DNA of 64,000 bases from Terfezia claveryi (GCA_015179025.1 WHUX01000077.1:186001-250000); one strand, 5' to 3'. Shown: positions 1-10,947, counted from the stretch's first letter. Notes: generated by a model not told the origin, from the letters alone. Numbers and translations: made by a program.

Positions 1-429
1 GTAAATCAAGCGAAGAATTTGGGACAAAAGGTCGGAGCAGGTTGGACATCTGCCATGTCGGAGGTTCCTTTACACAAAGTAGTGGGGATTTGGTATGGCC
101 TCACCGTAAATTGTGACCAAAAGTTCGCAGGGGTACCCCACCAGGATGGGAATGATGTCAAGCATAGTATGAACTGTATAATTCCATAGGGTAACTGGCA
201 GGGTGCTGATTTATCGTTTTGGGAGATTCGGCAGCGAGTACAAATCTCTGAGGGGGAAGTTATTTTTTTCTAGTCTCGTGCACTTACCCATAATGTTTCC
301 CCATTACATGCGGGTGGAGTATGCAATGCTCTTAATTTGTATTCTCATCAAGCAATCTTAGACTTGGATAAGAAACGCCAACATCCGAAAAAAGCTCAAG
401 GTGGGAAACGCAAATCTTGCTGTACCTAG
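1..429 (+). pseudogene. TET/JBP-like 2OG-Fe(II) dioxygenase, 3' part
   Basis: Frame 1 is open from the window edge to a TAG at 427-429 except for TAGs at 187-189 and 271-273. The protein has the double-stranded beta-helix signature of 2-oxoglutarate/Fe(II) dioxygenases. There is an HQD iron-binding triad at 139-147, a downstream His at 289-291 in the context LTHNVSPL, and then GGVCNALNLYSHQ. The Cys codon TGC at 322-324 sits where the 2OG-binding Arg is expected (CGC to TGC is one C-to-T change). The spacing and the GVRxAL...H ending resemble the TET/JBP-like enzymes of fungi, which are known to travel with KDZ-class transposons and oxidise 5-methylcytosine or thymine. Both stops fit CAG-to-TAG. 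The N-terminus lies outside the window. A generic prolyl-4-hydroxylase-like enzyme is the main alternative. Confidence 0.55.
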
Positions 430-1047
430 TTGTTTGGTATGTTTTTTTTTATTTTTCCCTCATGTATTTCCTATTTCTTAGCTATGCTTTGTTTGCTGAT
501 ATGCTTTGTTTGCTGATGGATTTCTTTATCATGTTTCTTCTGAGTCAGGTTTGATTTGTATGCTAGTTCAGGTAGTGTAAATTACTTTAGTAACCGTAAT
601 TTATTTTCTAGTAGCACATGCAGATTTGAAGCTTGCTGGTTGAGATAATGCTTCCTAATGTAGATAATCACAGGATACATCACATTACTAGCAAGCTGCT
701 GTATCAAAAGACCGGTCAAACATTAGTTCTTTCTGCTATTGTTGGTAGTCATGTAAGTCGCCGACAAGCTAAGTTTGCAAACTAACATGGCCGTCGGCGG
801 CAGGCCGTATATGGCTAATGGTTATGTCCTACAGTAAAGGCCCATATATTATATATAGCTGTTTAGCAGACTGTATCTGGAATTTATATAGACAATCTTT
901 TAATACAACAGCGCCCTACAACACCACAATACCAAAACACTATAACACAGCAACACAGCAACACACAGAAACTATATCCCATAAATACTGTTAGTTACGC
1001 TTACTCATTCTCTTCTATAACAGAAGTTGCTAACATTCATATCTTAG
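430..1047 (+). promoter_or_regulatory. Intergenic stretch with probable promoter of the next gene
   Basis: No ORF is supported here. A T-rich stretch (about 438-470) follows the dioxygenase stop. A TATA-like run lies at 844-856, followed by a long A/C-rich leader (about 900-1000) rich in CAACA motifs before the ATG at 1048. That layout is typical of a fungal core promoter and 5' leader. Inferred from composition only. Confidence 0.3.
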
Positions 1048-2038
1048 ATGCCCTGCCGCGCCAACTATACCGAGATTAAACACCTCCGGTTGCCAGTCAT
1101 TGGCAACTTTGATAATGTCAACCCAGCTGATTATGATCCAGCCGTAGTCCGGCTACATATGTATGCGTACTATAATATCGGCCGGTTCCTTTACTTCTGG
1201 TTCGATAAGAAAAACTGGATCCCTAAGAAGGTGATCCACCACTACAACTGGGAATGGGCCCATCTGGCCATTCCGTTACATCAAGCCGTCGAAGCCAAGC
1301 GGGTATTCTTCCGAGTAAGGGACAATGCCCTTGCCAGCTTTATGACCGGCCTCCAGGAGGTCATCGAGCTTTGGCTTTGTACTTATTGTGGTGTAAAATA
1401 CCAGGATCAGTATAGACACCAACGGGGTCCCAGCTGGCCAGGTCAGAATGGCTACTGCAGCTGGCAACCTGGCCCCAAATCTGCCACCCATCTGCATCAT
1501 GTCAACTCTCCTTCTCAGGGGTCCAGGGGAGGTTCCCGATGAAGAAGACCAATTTGAACCCCCTGTGGATGCTCGTGACAGAGTTCACAATCGGTTTCTC
1601 CCATTCTTCTTGGCCTTTGTAGGAAGGCTGAAATGTGTGAAGTATGTCTGGAGGTATAACCTTTAGTTTGTGCTTGAGAATCTTTTGGAGAGCTGGGATC
1701 GGGATAATGTGGAAGGGAATCCACCAGTCCCACTGTTTGCCAGCTTGACTATGGTAGTCAAGAAACTAGCTCTAAGGATGCTTATTTATGTGCTGGCAAA
1801 CCGCCGGCAATAGTGGGCAACAAGTGGCCTCCATAATGAATTAGCTACAACTACTGATCTCACAATGAATAAGCCGGAAGTGGCAATAGAGCCATTTGCC
1901 AATGCGGGAATAGGTGGAGGCAGGGCAAACTACTTCCTTGACTTGGATATGGATGAACGTTCCGACCAGGTCTATGGTCAGCCAGTTGGAGTAGATGGGG
2001 CTGCTGATGCAGCATGGGATGGGGCTTTATCTTGGTAG
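1048..2038 (+). pseudogene. Unrecognised protein gene, frameshifted and with TAG stops
   Basis: An ATG at 1048 opens frame 1 through a well-composed N-terminus (MPCRANYTEIKHLRLP). The coding signal moves to frame 2 near 1345-1405 and continues to a TAG at 2036-2038. In frame 2 it is broken by TAGs at 1664-1666 and 1811-1813, both readable as CAG to TAG. A TAA at 1394 lies in the transition zone. No splice pair with suitable phase is seen at the switch, so a one-base indel is more likely than an intron. Codon use is balanced, unlike the AT-rich decay elsewhere. I recognise no domain. Its position just downstream of the dioxygenase suggests a second cargo gene of the same mobile element, but no element end is visible. 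Confidence 0.5.
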
Positions 2039-2074
2039 GATTTTTGTGGGAATGGTTTTGTTTATAGAATTTTG

Positions 2075-2240
2075 AGGCTTTTGGGAGTGTTTTTTTTTTA
2101 AGTATTTGTTTTTTTTATAGGTTTTTTACTTAGTATTTTTTTGGGGGCTTTTGGGAGTGTTTTTTTTTTTAAGTGTTTGTTTTTTTATAGGTTTTTTACT
2201 TAGTATTTTTTTTTTCTAAGGTGGTTTTTTTTTTATAGAG
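2075..2240. repeat. Poly-T rich tandem duplication (about 70 bp unit)
   Basis: Two near-identical copies of a unit containing CTTTTGGGAGTG, a poly-T run, and TATAGGTTTTTTACTTAGTA follow each other just downstream of the pseudogene stop. Replication slippage is the simple explanation. Confidence 0.7.
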
Positions 2241-2364
2241 GTGTTTTTAAAATGGGATTTTTTAATAGTCATATTTAGCTATACATGTGCGACCCTAAGT
2301 AGGTATGCAATGGCTCCATTCGCAACATCATACTTTGCATCGTAGGAATTTGGCACAATACCTT

Positions 2365-2720
2365 GCATCGTAGGAATTCGGCACATATATATATATTTAA
2401 GGAACTCATACTTATATGCCTTTGAGACATGTATATATATATGCAAGAAACTCGTTCGTGTTTTAGAGACTTATATATATATACGGGAAACTTGTGTTTT
2501 TGAGACTCATATATATATGCGGGAAACTGGTGTGAGAAACTCATGCTTTAGACTTATATTTATATGTTAGAAACTGATGCTTTTGAGACCTAGATGTATA
2601 TGCGAGAAACTCATGCATAAGCCTCGCAAGCTTGAATTCCATATATATAGGTTTCGTAAGTATCAGTTTCTCGAATATATATATATACATGGCCCCAATG
2701 AATTAATTTCTATATATATA
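2365..2720. repeat. Degenerate TA-rich minisatellite
   Basis: A unit of roughly 33-40 bp, built from GAGACTYATATATATATGCG plus a short GAAACTCRTG block, recurs about eight times with drift. The right part (2640-2720) continues in inverted sense (GTTTCTCGAATATATATATA). ORFs called here are repeat translations. Confidence 0.6.
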
Positions 2721-3264
2721 TATAGCCCGAATATAGCCAAATATGACTATTGCTGGCGCAGGATAGCGCGCCTTAGCAGTACAACTATATTTGTTGGTTA
2801 TGCCAATCTAAACTGACATACCGGAGCAACTGTTGAATGGGTCTGTCAATGGGGCTATCAACCGAGATAAATCAATCTAGTTGGGTAGACTAGGACACCC
2901 TAAGTTTCAAAGTTTCAAACGTACACGCCATCATGTGACAGAGCATTGCAATACCTCCGCCAGGCCTCCAACATGTGCGTGCATAGCTGAGAGCATTACC
3001 GTGCCTGAAAGCATTACCGTGCCTCCGGCAGGTAGTATCCTATAGTCTGGTGAGACAAAAATTAACCTGCATTGCAGCAAAAACTAAGCTAGAAGTGGTG
3101 AGCACTAGCCTCTCGTATGGTATGGATACCTTTACGCGTCAAGATATGCCTATTCCAGCTCCTATCCAACATTCCCATACAATATTCCCATACAATATCA
3201 TTTATCATACAATTGCCTCTATAGTACAATATCGCATTATACTAACCATCCAACCATAGACAAG
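2721..3264. other. No gene seen
   Basis: Mixed-composition DNA with short local repeats: GCATTACCGTGCCT occurs twice near 2992-3025 and ATTCCCATACAATAT twice near 3171-3200. No coding signal or element end was recognised. Confidence 0.4.
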
Positions 3265-3831
3265 ATGTACCTATACTACCTCGCTGTTATTACTGTTCTT
3301 CTTGTTACGTTGTCGTTCCAAGTAGTTAAGACCACTACTACCACTACAACCATTACCACTCCCACTACAATTACTACTACTACTACCATAACCAAAACCA
3401 CTATCATGACTAAAACTACTACTACAACCAGCATTATTACCTACCGAGATACCTACCAAAATACCTACCGAGATACCTACCAAGATACCTACTGAGATAC
3501 CTACTAAAATAGCTACCGAGATACTAGTACAACCCAGACTATCGATCTTGATGCTGTTCTACAGCGCTCAATAGATTCTCAAGTTCTAGCAGAGACCAAA
3601 GCAGAACGGGTATTGCAATACTGCAGTAAGCAGTCCAAGTATCATCAACTAGCTGTCCATCAGCTTTGTACTGGCAGTGAACTCCCCCCTCCATTCTTAA
3701 CAAGGGTAAGAGTTAGATGGAATGATCATTGGATTGACTCCAATTTGGAGTCAATTACAGAGTCTACTGATTTAGGACTAACAATACCTAATTCGGTATG
3801 TTCGTGGGGGGCTTGGAATTCGAGGTGGTAG
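3265..3831 (+). pseudogene. Thr-rich, possibly secreted protein, broken
   Basis: One frame runs from ATG 3265 to TAG 3829-3831 with two early stops, TGA at 3493-3495 and TAA at 3505-3507. Both lie in a 12-bp repeat whose other copies read CGA or CAA there. The N-terminus (MYLYYLAVITVLLVTLSFQ) looks like a signal peptide or membrane anchor. It is followed by about 40 Thr-rich residues from an ACT/ACC microsatellite, then TYRDTYQN-type repeats, then about 100 residues of ordinary composition with two Cys. No domain is recognised. A fortuitous ORF over a microsatellite is possible, but the non-repetitive C-terminal part argues for a decayed gene. Confidence 0.35.
3330..3525. repeat. ACT/ACC microsatellite and 12-bp tandem repeat
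   Basis: An imperfect (ACT)n/(ACC)n tract runs to about 3430. It is followed by six or so copies of a 12-bp unit GATACCTACYRA. Both are inside the Thr-rich pseudogene. Confidence 0.75.
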
Positions 3832-3836
3832 AGAAT

Positions 3837-4630
3837 TTAAAAAAAAAAGGAGAAAAAAAAAAAAAAACAGAGAAAAAAAAAAAGATAATAGAGAAGGAAG
3901 GGCTGGGGCTGGCGGGGCTGAAACCTATTGATTCAGGTCCACAAGCAAATAAGTTTCGGATCTCAGAAACAGATATTACCTCTGAGTTCGTGTGGCTAGC
4001 GAGGGCTGGCAGAGGAGCTGGTGGAGGAGGGCAGGGCTGGCAGAATTGGCAGAGTTGGTAGGATTGGCAGAGCTGGTGGAGGAGCTGGTGGGGGAGGGCG
4101 GGGCTGGCAGGATTGGCAGAGCTGGTGGAGGAGCTGGTAGGGGAGGGCGGAGCTGGCAGAGCTGGTAGGGCTAAGGAGCTAAGTGGAGAAGCTAGGCGGT
4201 GGAGGAGCTGGCGGAGGAGCTGGCAGGGGCCCGGGAGGGCGGGGCTGGCAGAGCTGGCGGGGCTGAGGAGCTAAGTGGAGGAGCTGGTCAGTGGAGGAGC
4301 TGGCGGAGGAGCTAGCGGAGGAGCTGGGTAGAGGAGCTAGGAGAGGAGCTGGGCAGAGGAGCTGGGCAGAGGAGCTGGGCAGAGAATTGGTAGGGCTGGC
4401 AGACAGGGCTAGTGGGAAGGGCGAGGTTGGGTGGGAGAGCTGGCAGAGGGAGGGCTAGAGGAGGGGCGGGGTTGGATGGGAGGGGCGGGGTTGCAGGGGA
4501 GAGCTGGGGAGAGGGCGGGGTTAGAGGGGAGAGCTGGTAGAGGGGAGGGCTGGTGGAGAGAGAGCTGGTGGAGAAAGGGCTAGTGGAGGGCAGGGTTGGA
4601 GGGGAGGGCTGCGGGGAGAAGGGTTATGGG
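3837..4630. repeat. Poly-A tracts then GC-rich GGAGCTGG minisatellite
   Basis: Poly-A/AG runs (3838-3895) lead into about 720 bp of a purine-rich minisatellite with core GGAGGAGCTGGCGG and variants such as GGCAGAGCTGG and GGGGAGGGC. Strand asymmetry is strong (G+A on the plus strand). The array abuts the AT-rich piggyBac remnant and has kept its GC content, in contrast to it. Confidence 0.8.
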
Positions 4631-4899
4631 AAGGTTTTTTCTTTGTATTCTTATGTTTGTTTTGTGTTACTTTTCCCTATCTTTCCTCTTATATATCATG
4701 ACTGACTAGACTCTTTGGGTGATGAAAGTAAGTACTTCACTTCTTACACCTTTATTGCTATTGATGCTAACCAACCTACATACCATATAGGTAGCGGCAG
4801 TAGCGAACTTTAGATTATTAGAGTAGAGTATTAGCAGAATGTAGTCTGGTTAGCAAAATGTAGTCTGGTTAGCAGAATGGTAGTATTTGTATCTATTAT
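4631..4899. other. AT-rich stretch with short repeats
   Basis: No gene is seen. A short direct repeat, AATGTAGTCTGGTTAGCA, occurs at about 4838 and 4855. It lies next to the C-terminal end of the piggyBac remnant and may be its 3' untranslated part. Confidence 0.35.
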
Positions 4900-5289
4900 C
4901 TATATACAGAATAAACAATATGGAAATTTACAATAAGTACATATATAACATTGTCGAGAAGTATAACTAGCTGCTTTGCAGAATTAATATGCTTTTTTCT
5001 TAACAAGCACATATAAGTTGTCTGAACTTGAAGCCACTAGTACTGGTATAGTACCTCATAATGCTCGAGCTACATCAAGCCTAAACTCCTTATACGATAC
5101 AGAAGGATTATACATACGATACAATATATAGCTGTTCACAAGTATTGTATCCAATAGCCAATAAAAAAGTAGTAGCCATGAATGACAACTTGATAGCTTT
5201 GTATAGTAGTATCTCACTCTGGAAGAGTTGCAAATAATGCAGTATTATTGAAGAAACTGTCAAAATATATACTATATTGGCACTTGTAG
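4900..5289 (-). pseudogene. piggyBac transposase, C-terminal half (split by Gypsy A)
   Basis: Read on the minus strand from 5289 downward, the sequence gives YFDSFFNNTALFATL and further on FYWLLDTILVNSYILYR and KEFRLDVARAL, with frame changes between. These match the DNFF, WP...NSYILY and HKEFRL landmarks of the DDE_Tnp_1_7 (piggyBac) transposase fold. Stops and frameshifts are frequent, so the gene is dead. The first codons join exactly to the other half at 11861 once Gypsy A and one copy of its 5-bp duplication are ignored. Confidence 0.7.
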
Positions 5290-6010
5290 TGTCACAACCG
5301 TGTTCTTAGTCTTGATTTGACACTCGAACAGGCTTGTTTGGGTGTCGTGCTGTTTTGACACTCGCACAGGCTTGTTCGGGTGTTGTACTGTTTTGACCCT
5401 CGAACAGGCTTGTTTGGGTGTCGTTGATGGGTTATTGTTATTGTTGCCCTCGGCATCACCTACAACGCAGGTGATGGGTTATTGTTATTGTTGCCCTCTG
5501 CATCACCTGCGATGCAGGTGATAGGTTATTGACATTGTTGCCTTTATCATCACCTGCGATTGCAGGTGATGGGTTATCGTTACCTTGCTTGGCTTCTGAG
5601 ATAAGGGATCTTGGGAAGCTTATTCCTTCCGCTGCCCTGGCCCGGAATTATGTATATATAGCCCCTGTCCCTCGTACTGTCGTTGGATCCCTATCTAACG
5701 TCTAGTATATCCAATACAGGGCCTTGCTTCTCTCCACGTCGGTGCATCTCCCTTGTGCACCTCCTTGTCTCGCCTCGATTCTGCAGCCCTGCTGCCTACC
5801 CCACGAACCTCCTGTCCTTGCCTCACCTTGCCTTGTCTCTGTAGCCCTCCTGCCTCCTACTACTCTCGTGTGCCTCTTTCGCCCTCGCCCTTGCCCCGTC
5901 CTAGCCTTTCCCCTTGTCACACACATGGCGTTCCTACGTGTATGTTACCCTAGCCTTGCCCTTGCCCCGGCGTACCCCTTGGTCACCTTATCCCCAAAGC
6001 CGTCGTTACA
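5290..6010 (+). repeat. Gypsy A 5' LTR
   Basis: Starts TGTCACAACCGTG and ends CCGTCGTTACA. U3 contains three 38-bp copies of a CTCGAACAGGCTTGTT unit (about 5313-5425) and three roughly 65-bp units, each ending in the palindrome CATCACCTGCGAYGCAGGTGATG-like core (about 5425-5575). A TATA box lies at 5653-5660. The candidate primer-binding site begins right after the LTR at 6011 (CTACGTTGGATCC). Confidence 0.95.
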
Positions 6011-6046
6011 CTACGTTGGATCCTTTGGACCAACTGGTACGCAGTC

Positions 6047-7234
6047 ATGTCAGGAGCAGCTCTCCCCCCACCCGCTGTCAGGTTTCAAACCTGGAGAAGC
6101 TCCCCCATACCCTCAGGCTTGAACGAGTTGAATGCCTACCGTCGAGAAATCATCGACATCTTCGAGGCCATGGATGCCATCGGGGCCGAACTCGGCAACA
6201 GCCTGGCTGTGGCTGAACAAAAATTGAGATCCGCCGACGAAGAGATCATGGTCCTCCAGACCGATCTCGACCATCTGAACCTTGCCCTGGCCAACGAACG
6301 GACTACGGTTCAAAACCTCAGCCGCGCTCTAGGGAACCTTGCAATACCAGCAGCAGCCAGTAGCAATAAGACCGAAAGCATTCCAACACCCCCCAAGTTC
6401 AATGGGGACCGGGTTCGCCTACAAGCCTGGAAAAATGCTGTCAATCTCAAGCTGAACGGGGATTCTGCCAGATTCCCGTCAGAACAACATCAACTGGCAT
6501 ACGTTTTCGCCTTGCTGCAGGGGAAAGCTTGTTACCAGATCTAGCCGTATGTCCTCGAAACTGGGATCAAGCTTGACGATATCTCGGCCCTTTTTACAAT
6601 CCTGGATAGGGCGTTCGGGGACCCCGATGCCATTGGTACTGCCAGTAGGGCCCTCCGAGCCCTCAGGCAGAAAAACACCGATCTGTCTACTTATGTGGCA
6701 GAATTCTCGAGACTGGCAGCGGAGGTCCGATGGAATGACCAGTTAAAGCTCGAGCAGTTCCAGGAGGGACTGAATGACGAGCTTCAACAAGCCATGGTCA
6801 CCCTCCTAGAGACCAAGAGTCTCGACAAATTAATCGACCAGGCATCTAGGGTAGAACAACGGATGGCTAGGTTGAGACACCGCCCTACCTTCCGCCCTGC
6901 CACTCGCTCACCTCAGCAACCACCGCAACAGCACCAGCAACAGCAACCAACCCCCAAGCCTGCCCAAGTCCCGGCCTCGGCTAACAAACCTGGGCACTCA
7001 TCGTTGGTTGCAGGAGGGGCTACCCCTATGGATCTCTCGTCTGGGAGACCCCGCCCTACACAGGAGGAAAGGGACCGCCACCGCACTAACGGTCTGTGCA
7101 TCGCATGCAAAAAGGGGGATCACTTCATTGCGGCATGTCCCCTCCGCAAGAACCAGTCCCTGGCCGCCCACGCTATATCCGAATCACGGATCGAAGAGGT
7201 TGAAGAGTCGGGAAAAGGAGAGTCCCTTGCCTAG
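6047..7234 (+). pseudogene. gag: Gypsy A gag (one in-frame stop)
   Basis: Frame 2 from ATG 6047 to TAG 7232-7234, broken only by TAG 6542-6544 (a likely former CAG). About 395 codons. The N-terminal third has a heptad-like coiled-coil stretch (about codons 40-90). A capsid-like part follows (FNGDRVRLQAWKNAVNLKL, then the ALFTILDRAFGDPD and LEQFQEGLNDELQQA region). A Pro/Gln-rich linker precedes one zinc knuckle CIACKKGDHFIAAC of the form CX2CX4HX4C near codons 345-360. It would form the virus-like particle and bind element RNA. The start is chosen because the ATG lies 36 nt after the LTR and opens the frame. Gypsy C and E carry the same gag, more decayed. Confidence 0.9.
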
Positions 7235-10200
7235 TTACTGACACTAGCAAGGGACCTGCTCCAGGTCATTTATCTTTGTCTGCGTTTTCTTTGCCTACAT
7301 CTATGTCTATTGATGAGTCTCGCCTGTTTGGTGAGCACTTTGTTGTACCTATAACTGTCAAGTTCTATGATAAAACAGTGGTTACATCAGCTCTCATAGA
7401 TTGTGGTGCTTGAGGAATAGCATTCATTGACCAGACCTTCGTCAGTAAAAACTCTATACCAACCTCCAAGCTAAAGACTCCTCGCCTTCTTGATGTTATT
7501 GACGGCCGCCCTATCTCTTCTGGGGCTATTACCGACCTCGCGTGCCTGCTCAGCGCCATAGGTGATCACTCGGAAGATCTCCCAATATTCGTAACTAAGC
7601 TAAAGTACCCAATTGTCCTTGGGATCCCCTGGCTGAGGATGAACGATGTATCAGTCAGCTTCGGCTCTTACATCTTGCGATTCAACAGCCCTTATTGCAA
7701 AAAACACTGTGGGGATCCAAAAACCACTGTCACTGGGCTGTGCGCATTGCCACCCCCAATAATCCACCCAACTCAGGTGGTACTCCCGCCTATACATATC
7801 AATGCCACTATTCCCCCGGTTTCCTCTATGCCCCCGAGTCCCCAAAAACCTTTGAATATTAGCTTCATCGGAGCAGGGGCTTTCGCTTACCTCACCAGGA
7901 GGCACAAGCTGAAGGCTCATGCCCTATCTATATATGAGGTGAACCTGGAGATCAATAAGATGCGGCCTAAGGAGGAGTGGAAGTCCCTTGTTCCGGATGA
8001 ATACCACGAGTTCATTGATCTATTCTCGGAAAAGGCCGCGGAGAAACTCGCACCCCACTGACCCTATGACCATACTATTCCGCTGATAGAGGGTAAGACC
8101 CCTCCCTATGGGCCCCTCTACGGAATGTCCCGGTTAGAGCTGGAAGCTTTGAAGAAGTACTTGGAGGAAAGCCTCAACAAGAGCTTCATTCGCCACAGCT
8201 CCTCACCAGCGGGCGCCCCGGTGCTATTTGTCAAGAAATCGGATGGTTCTCTTAGGCTATGTGTGGACTATCGGAGGCTGAATGAGATAACTATCAAGAA
8301 CAGGTATCCCCTGCCTCTAATCCAGGAGACATTAGCCAGGCTTTCCAAGGCCAAATGGTTCACCAAACTAGATTTGAGAGGGGCATACAACCTGGTACGG
8401 ATTGCCGAGGGGGAGGAGTGGAAAATGGCCTTCCGAACTCGCTATGGCCACTTCGAGTACAATGTCATGCCCTTCGGCTTAACCAACGCCCCGGCCTCTT
8501 TCCAACACTTCATTAATGACACCCTACGAGACTTCTTGGATGTGTTCTGCATGGCTTACCTCGACGATATCTTGATTTATTCGGATACTCTAGCAGAACA
8601 CAAGATTCATGTCTGGCAGGTGTTGGAAAAGCTGGAGCAAGCCGGATTGTACCTCAAGCCCGAGAAATGCGAGTTTCATGTGCAGGAGGTCAAGTATCTG
8701 GGACTGATCATCACTACGGATGGCATCAGGATGGACCCTGCCAAGGTTACCGCTGTCTAGGAATGGCAAATCCCAGCAAATCTCAAGGACGTCCAAGCCT
8801 TCCTGGGATTCGCTAACTTCTACCGACGGTTCATTCTAGGGTATTCGAAGATCGTAGCCCCCCTCACCGCACTGACCAAAAAAGACCGGCGCTTCGACTG
8901 GAATCCAGAAGCCCAATCTGCCTTCCAGAACCTCAAAAAAGCATTCTGCTCAGCACCGATCCTGGCCCACTTCGATCCCGATTGAGAATGCATTGTCGAA
9001 ACTGATGCCTCCGACTACGTCTCCGCTGGAATACTGTCTCAAAATGATAATAATAGTATCCTCCACCCAGTGGTATACTTCTCAAAAAAGCACTCCCCGG
9101 CGGAGTGTAATTATGAAATCTATGATAAGGAGTTAATGGCCATTGTGCAAGCATTCGAGGAGTGGAGGCCACACCTGGAGTCAGCCAAGGGAATCATCGA
9201 GGTACTGTCTGATCATAAGAACCTTGAGTACTTTACTACCACCAAGCTGCTTAACCGGCAGCAGGCTAGGTGGTCGGAGTTCCTTTCCCGGTTCAACTTC
9301 AAGATGAAATACCGTCCAGGAAAGGCTGGTGGGAAACTGGATGCTTTGACTAGGAGATCAGAAGACCTCCCTAAAGGGGGGGATGAAAGGCTAAAATACC
9401 AGAATCAGGTGGTATTGAAGCCGGAAAACCTTGATCTGGCAGCCAATACCCTTGCTGAAGTGGAAGCCGACCTTCGACAACTAGTGAGACAGGCATATAT
9501 GGACGACCCCCTGGCCAAGGAAATTATCACCGCAGTGGATTCTGGCCAGCGCCGCCACCCCAAGATCTCCCTAGCCGAGTGTACCATCCAGGAAGGCCTC
9601 CTCTACCACCTCGAACGGCTATATATGCCGGAAGGAGAGCTGCGCCTTCAATTGATCAAGGAACACCATGACAGCCTGGTTGCAGGTCACCCTGGAGTGG
9701 CCAAAACGTTAGAGCTTCTGGCCAGGGAATACACATGGATTGACCAACGGAAGGACATGGAGTAGTACGTACGGAACTGCCACGTTTGCAAGCGTGCTAA
9801 GCCTGTCCGCCACACTCCTTATAGGACTCTGAAGCCCCTGGAGATCCCAGACCAGCCTTGGCAACACCTAACCATGGACTTTATGACTGAGTTGTCGGAG
9901 GATTCGGGGTTTAATGCTATTCTTATGGTAGTAGACCGATTGACCAAAATGAGGCATGTTATACCTTGCCATGATACCTGTTCTGCCCGGGACCTCGCCG
10001 GCCTCTACCTCAACCATGTATTCCGCTACCATGGTCTCCCCAAGTCTGTCATCTCGGACCACGGCCCCCAATTCGTCTCGGACTTCTGGAAGGTATTCTG
10101 CGAGCTTCTGGGAATTAACGTACACCTCTCTACGGCATATCACCCCCAAACAGATGGTCAGTCCGAGCAAATGAATGCAATCATGGAGCAGTACCTGAGA

Positions 10201-10947
10201 ACATATGTTAATTACCAGCAAAACAACTGGGTTTCGCTGCTGGCAACCTATGAGTTCACCGCTAACAACCATTTCTCGGAGTCTCTAAAAACCTCCCCGT
10301 TCCTAGCCAATTATGGCTGGCACTCTCGTTTCGTGGACTCTCTAGCACCTCTGCACAAGGCTAGGGAGAACACCCCAGCTAAGGAGTTCGCCACGGAGAT
10401 TGCTGAGTTGCACTCCACCCTAAGAGCCGAACTGGTATATGCTCAAGCTAGGCAAGCGGAGTATGCCAACGGATCACGGTTGCCAGCCCCCAAGTATCAG
10501 CCAGGAGATAAGGTATGGCTCTCCAGCAGGCATTTGCGGACGGAACAGCCATCTCGCAAGCTCGACCATAAGTTCCTGGGTCCATTCGAGGTGGTGGCCG
10601 CTGTGGGCACTCATGCCTATCGATTGAGGTTCCCCAAGGACATCAAACGCCACCCGGTTGTACACATATTGGAAATTGAGCCAGCGGCTGACGATCCCCT
10701 CCCAGGGCAGAAACACCCCCCACCCCCTCTAGTGGTTATCGAAGGTGAAGAGGAATGGGAGGTGGAGGAAATGCTGGACTCGCGAAAGAGGTATGGGCAT
10801 CTGTAGTACAAGGTTAAATGGGTGGAGGATGAGGAGGCTACCTGGCAACCTGCTAAGGACCTGGAAAATGCTCAGGATCTGGTCTCCCTGTTCCATCAGC
10901 GATACCCGAGGAAGCCCCGTCCGGTTGAAAGATCTGCCCATGTCTGA
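7204..10947 (+). pseudogene. pol: Gypsy A pol: PR-RT-RNaseH-IN-chromodomain, six stops
   Basis: One continuous frame (frame 1) of about 1,248 codons, entered by -1 frameshift. In order: aspartic protease (ALIDCGA, stop inside the motif at 7411); reverse transcriptase ([38 protein letters not shown]); RNase H ([19 protein letters not shown]); integrase with an HHCC finger ([12 protein letters not shown]...CHVCKRAK) and DDE (TMDFMTEL, ISDHGPQFVS, QSEQMNA); a GPF/Y module (KFLGPFEVV); and a chromodomain (WEVEEMLDSRKRYGHL, YKVKWVEDEEATWQP). In-frame stops: 7411 TGA, 8059 TGA, 8758 TAG, 8983 TGA, 9763 TAG, 10804 TAG. Most fit CGA-to-TGA or CAG-to-TAG. All catalytic residues are otherwise present. 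The chromodomain would steer integration to H3K9-methylated heterochromatin, which suits this neighbourhood. Confidence 0.95.
7210..7216 (+). promoter_or_regulatory. Candidate -1 ribosomal frameshift heptamer
   Basis: GGGAAAA is phased as G GGA AAA in the gag frame, 16 nt before the gag stop. The pol frame (-1 relative to gag) opens at 7204, right after a TGA at 7201-7203, so the overlap is only about 30 nt and the heptamer lies inside it. Phase, direction and position all fit the X XXY YYZ slippery model. The equivalent site reads GAGAAAA in Gypsy C (22437-22443) and in Gypsy E (56066-56072, minus strand), so it is not conserved exactly. Confidence 0.5.

Noticed and set aside
1360..1404. An intron explaining the frame change in the 1048-2038 gene
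   Set aside because: The GT...AG pair leaves the reading frame unchanged, so it cannot connect frame 1 to frame 2.
3441..3525. Short regular repeats resembling a CRISPR array
   Set aside because: The 12-bp units abut with no spacers and lie in a fungal simple-sequence tract.
5702..6122. Long ORFs on both strands over the Gypsy A LTR (also 11374-11868)
   Set aside because: They recur in both LTRs, follow CT-rich low-complexity DNA and overlap each other; LTR shadows.
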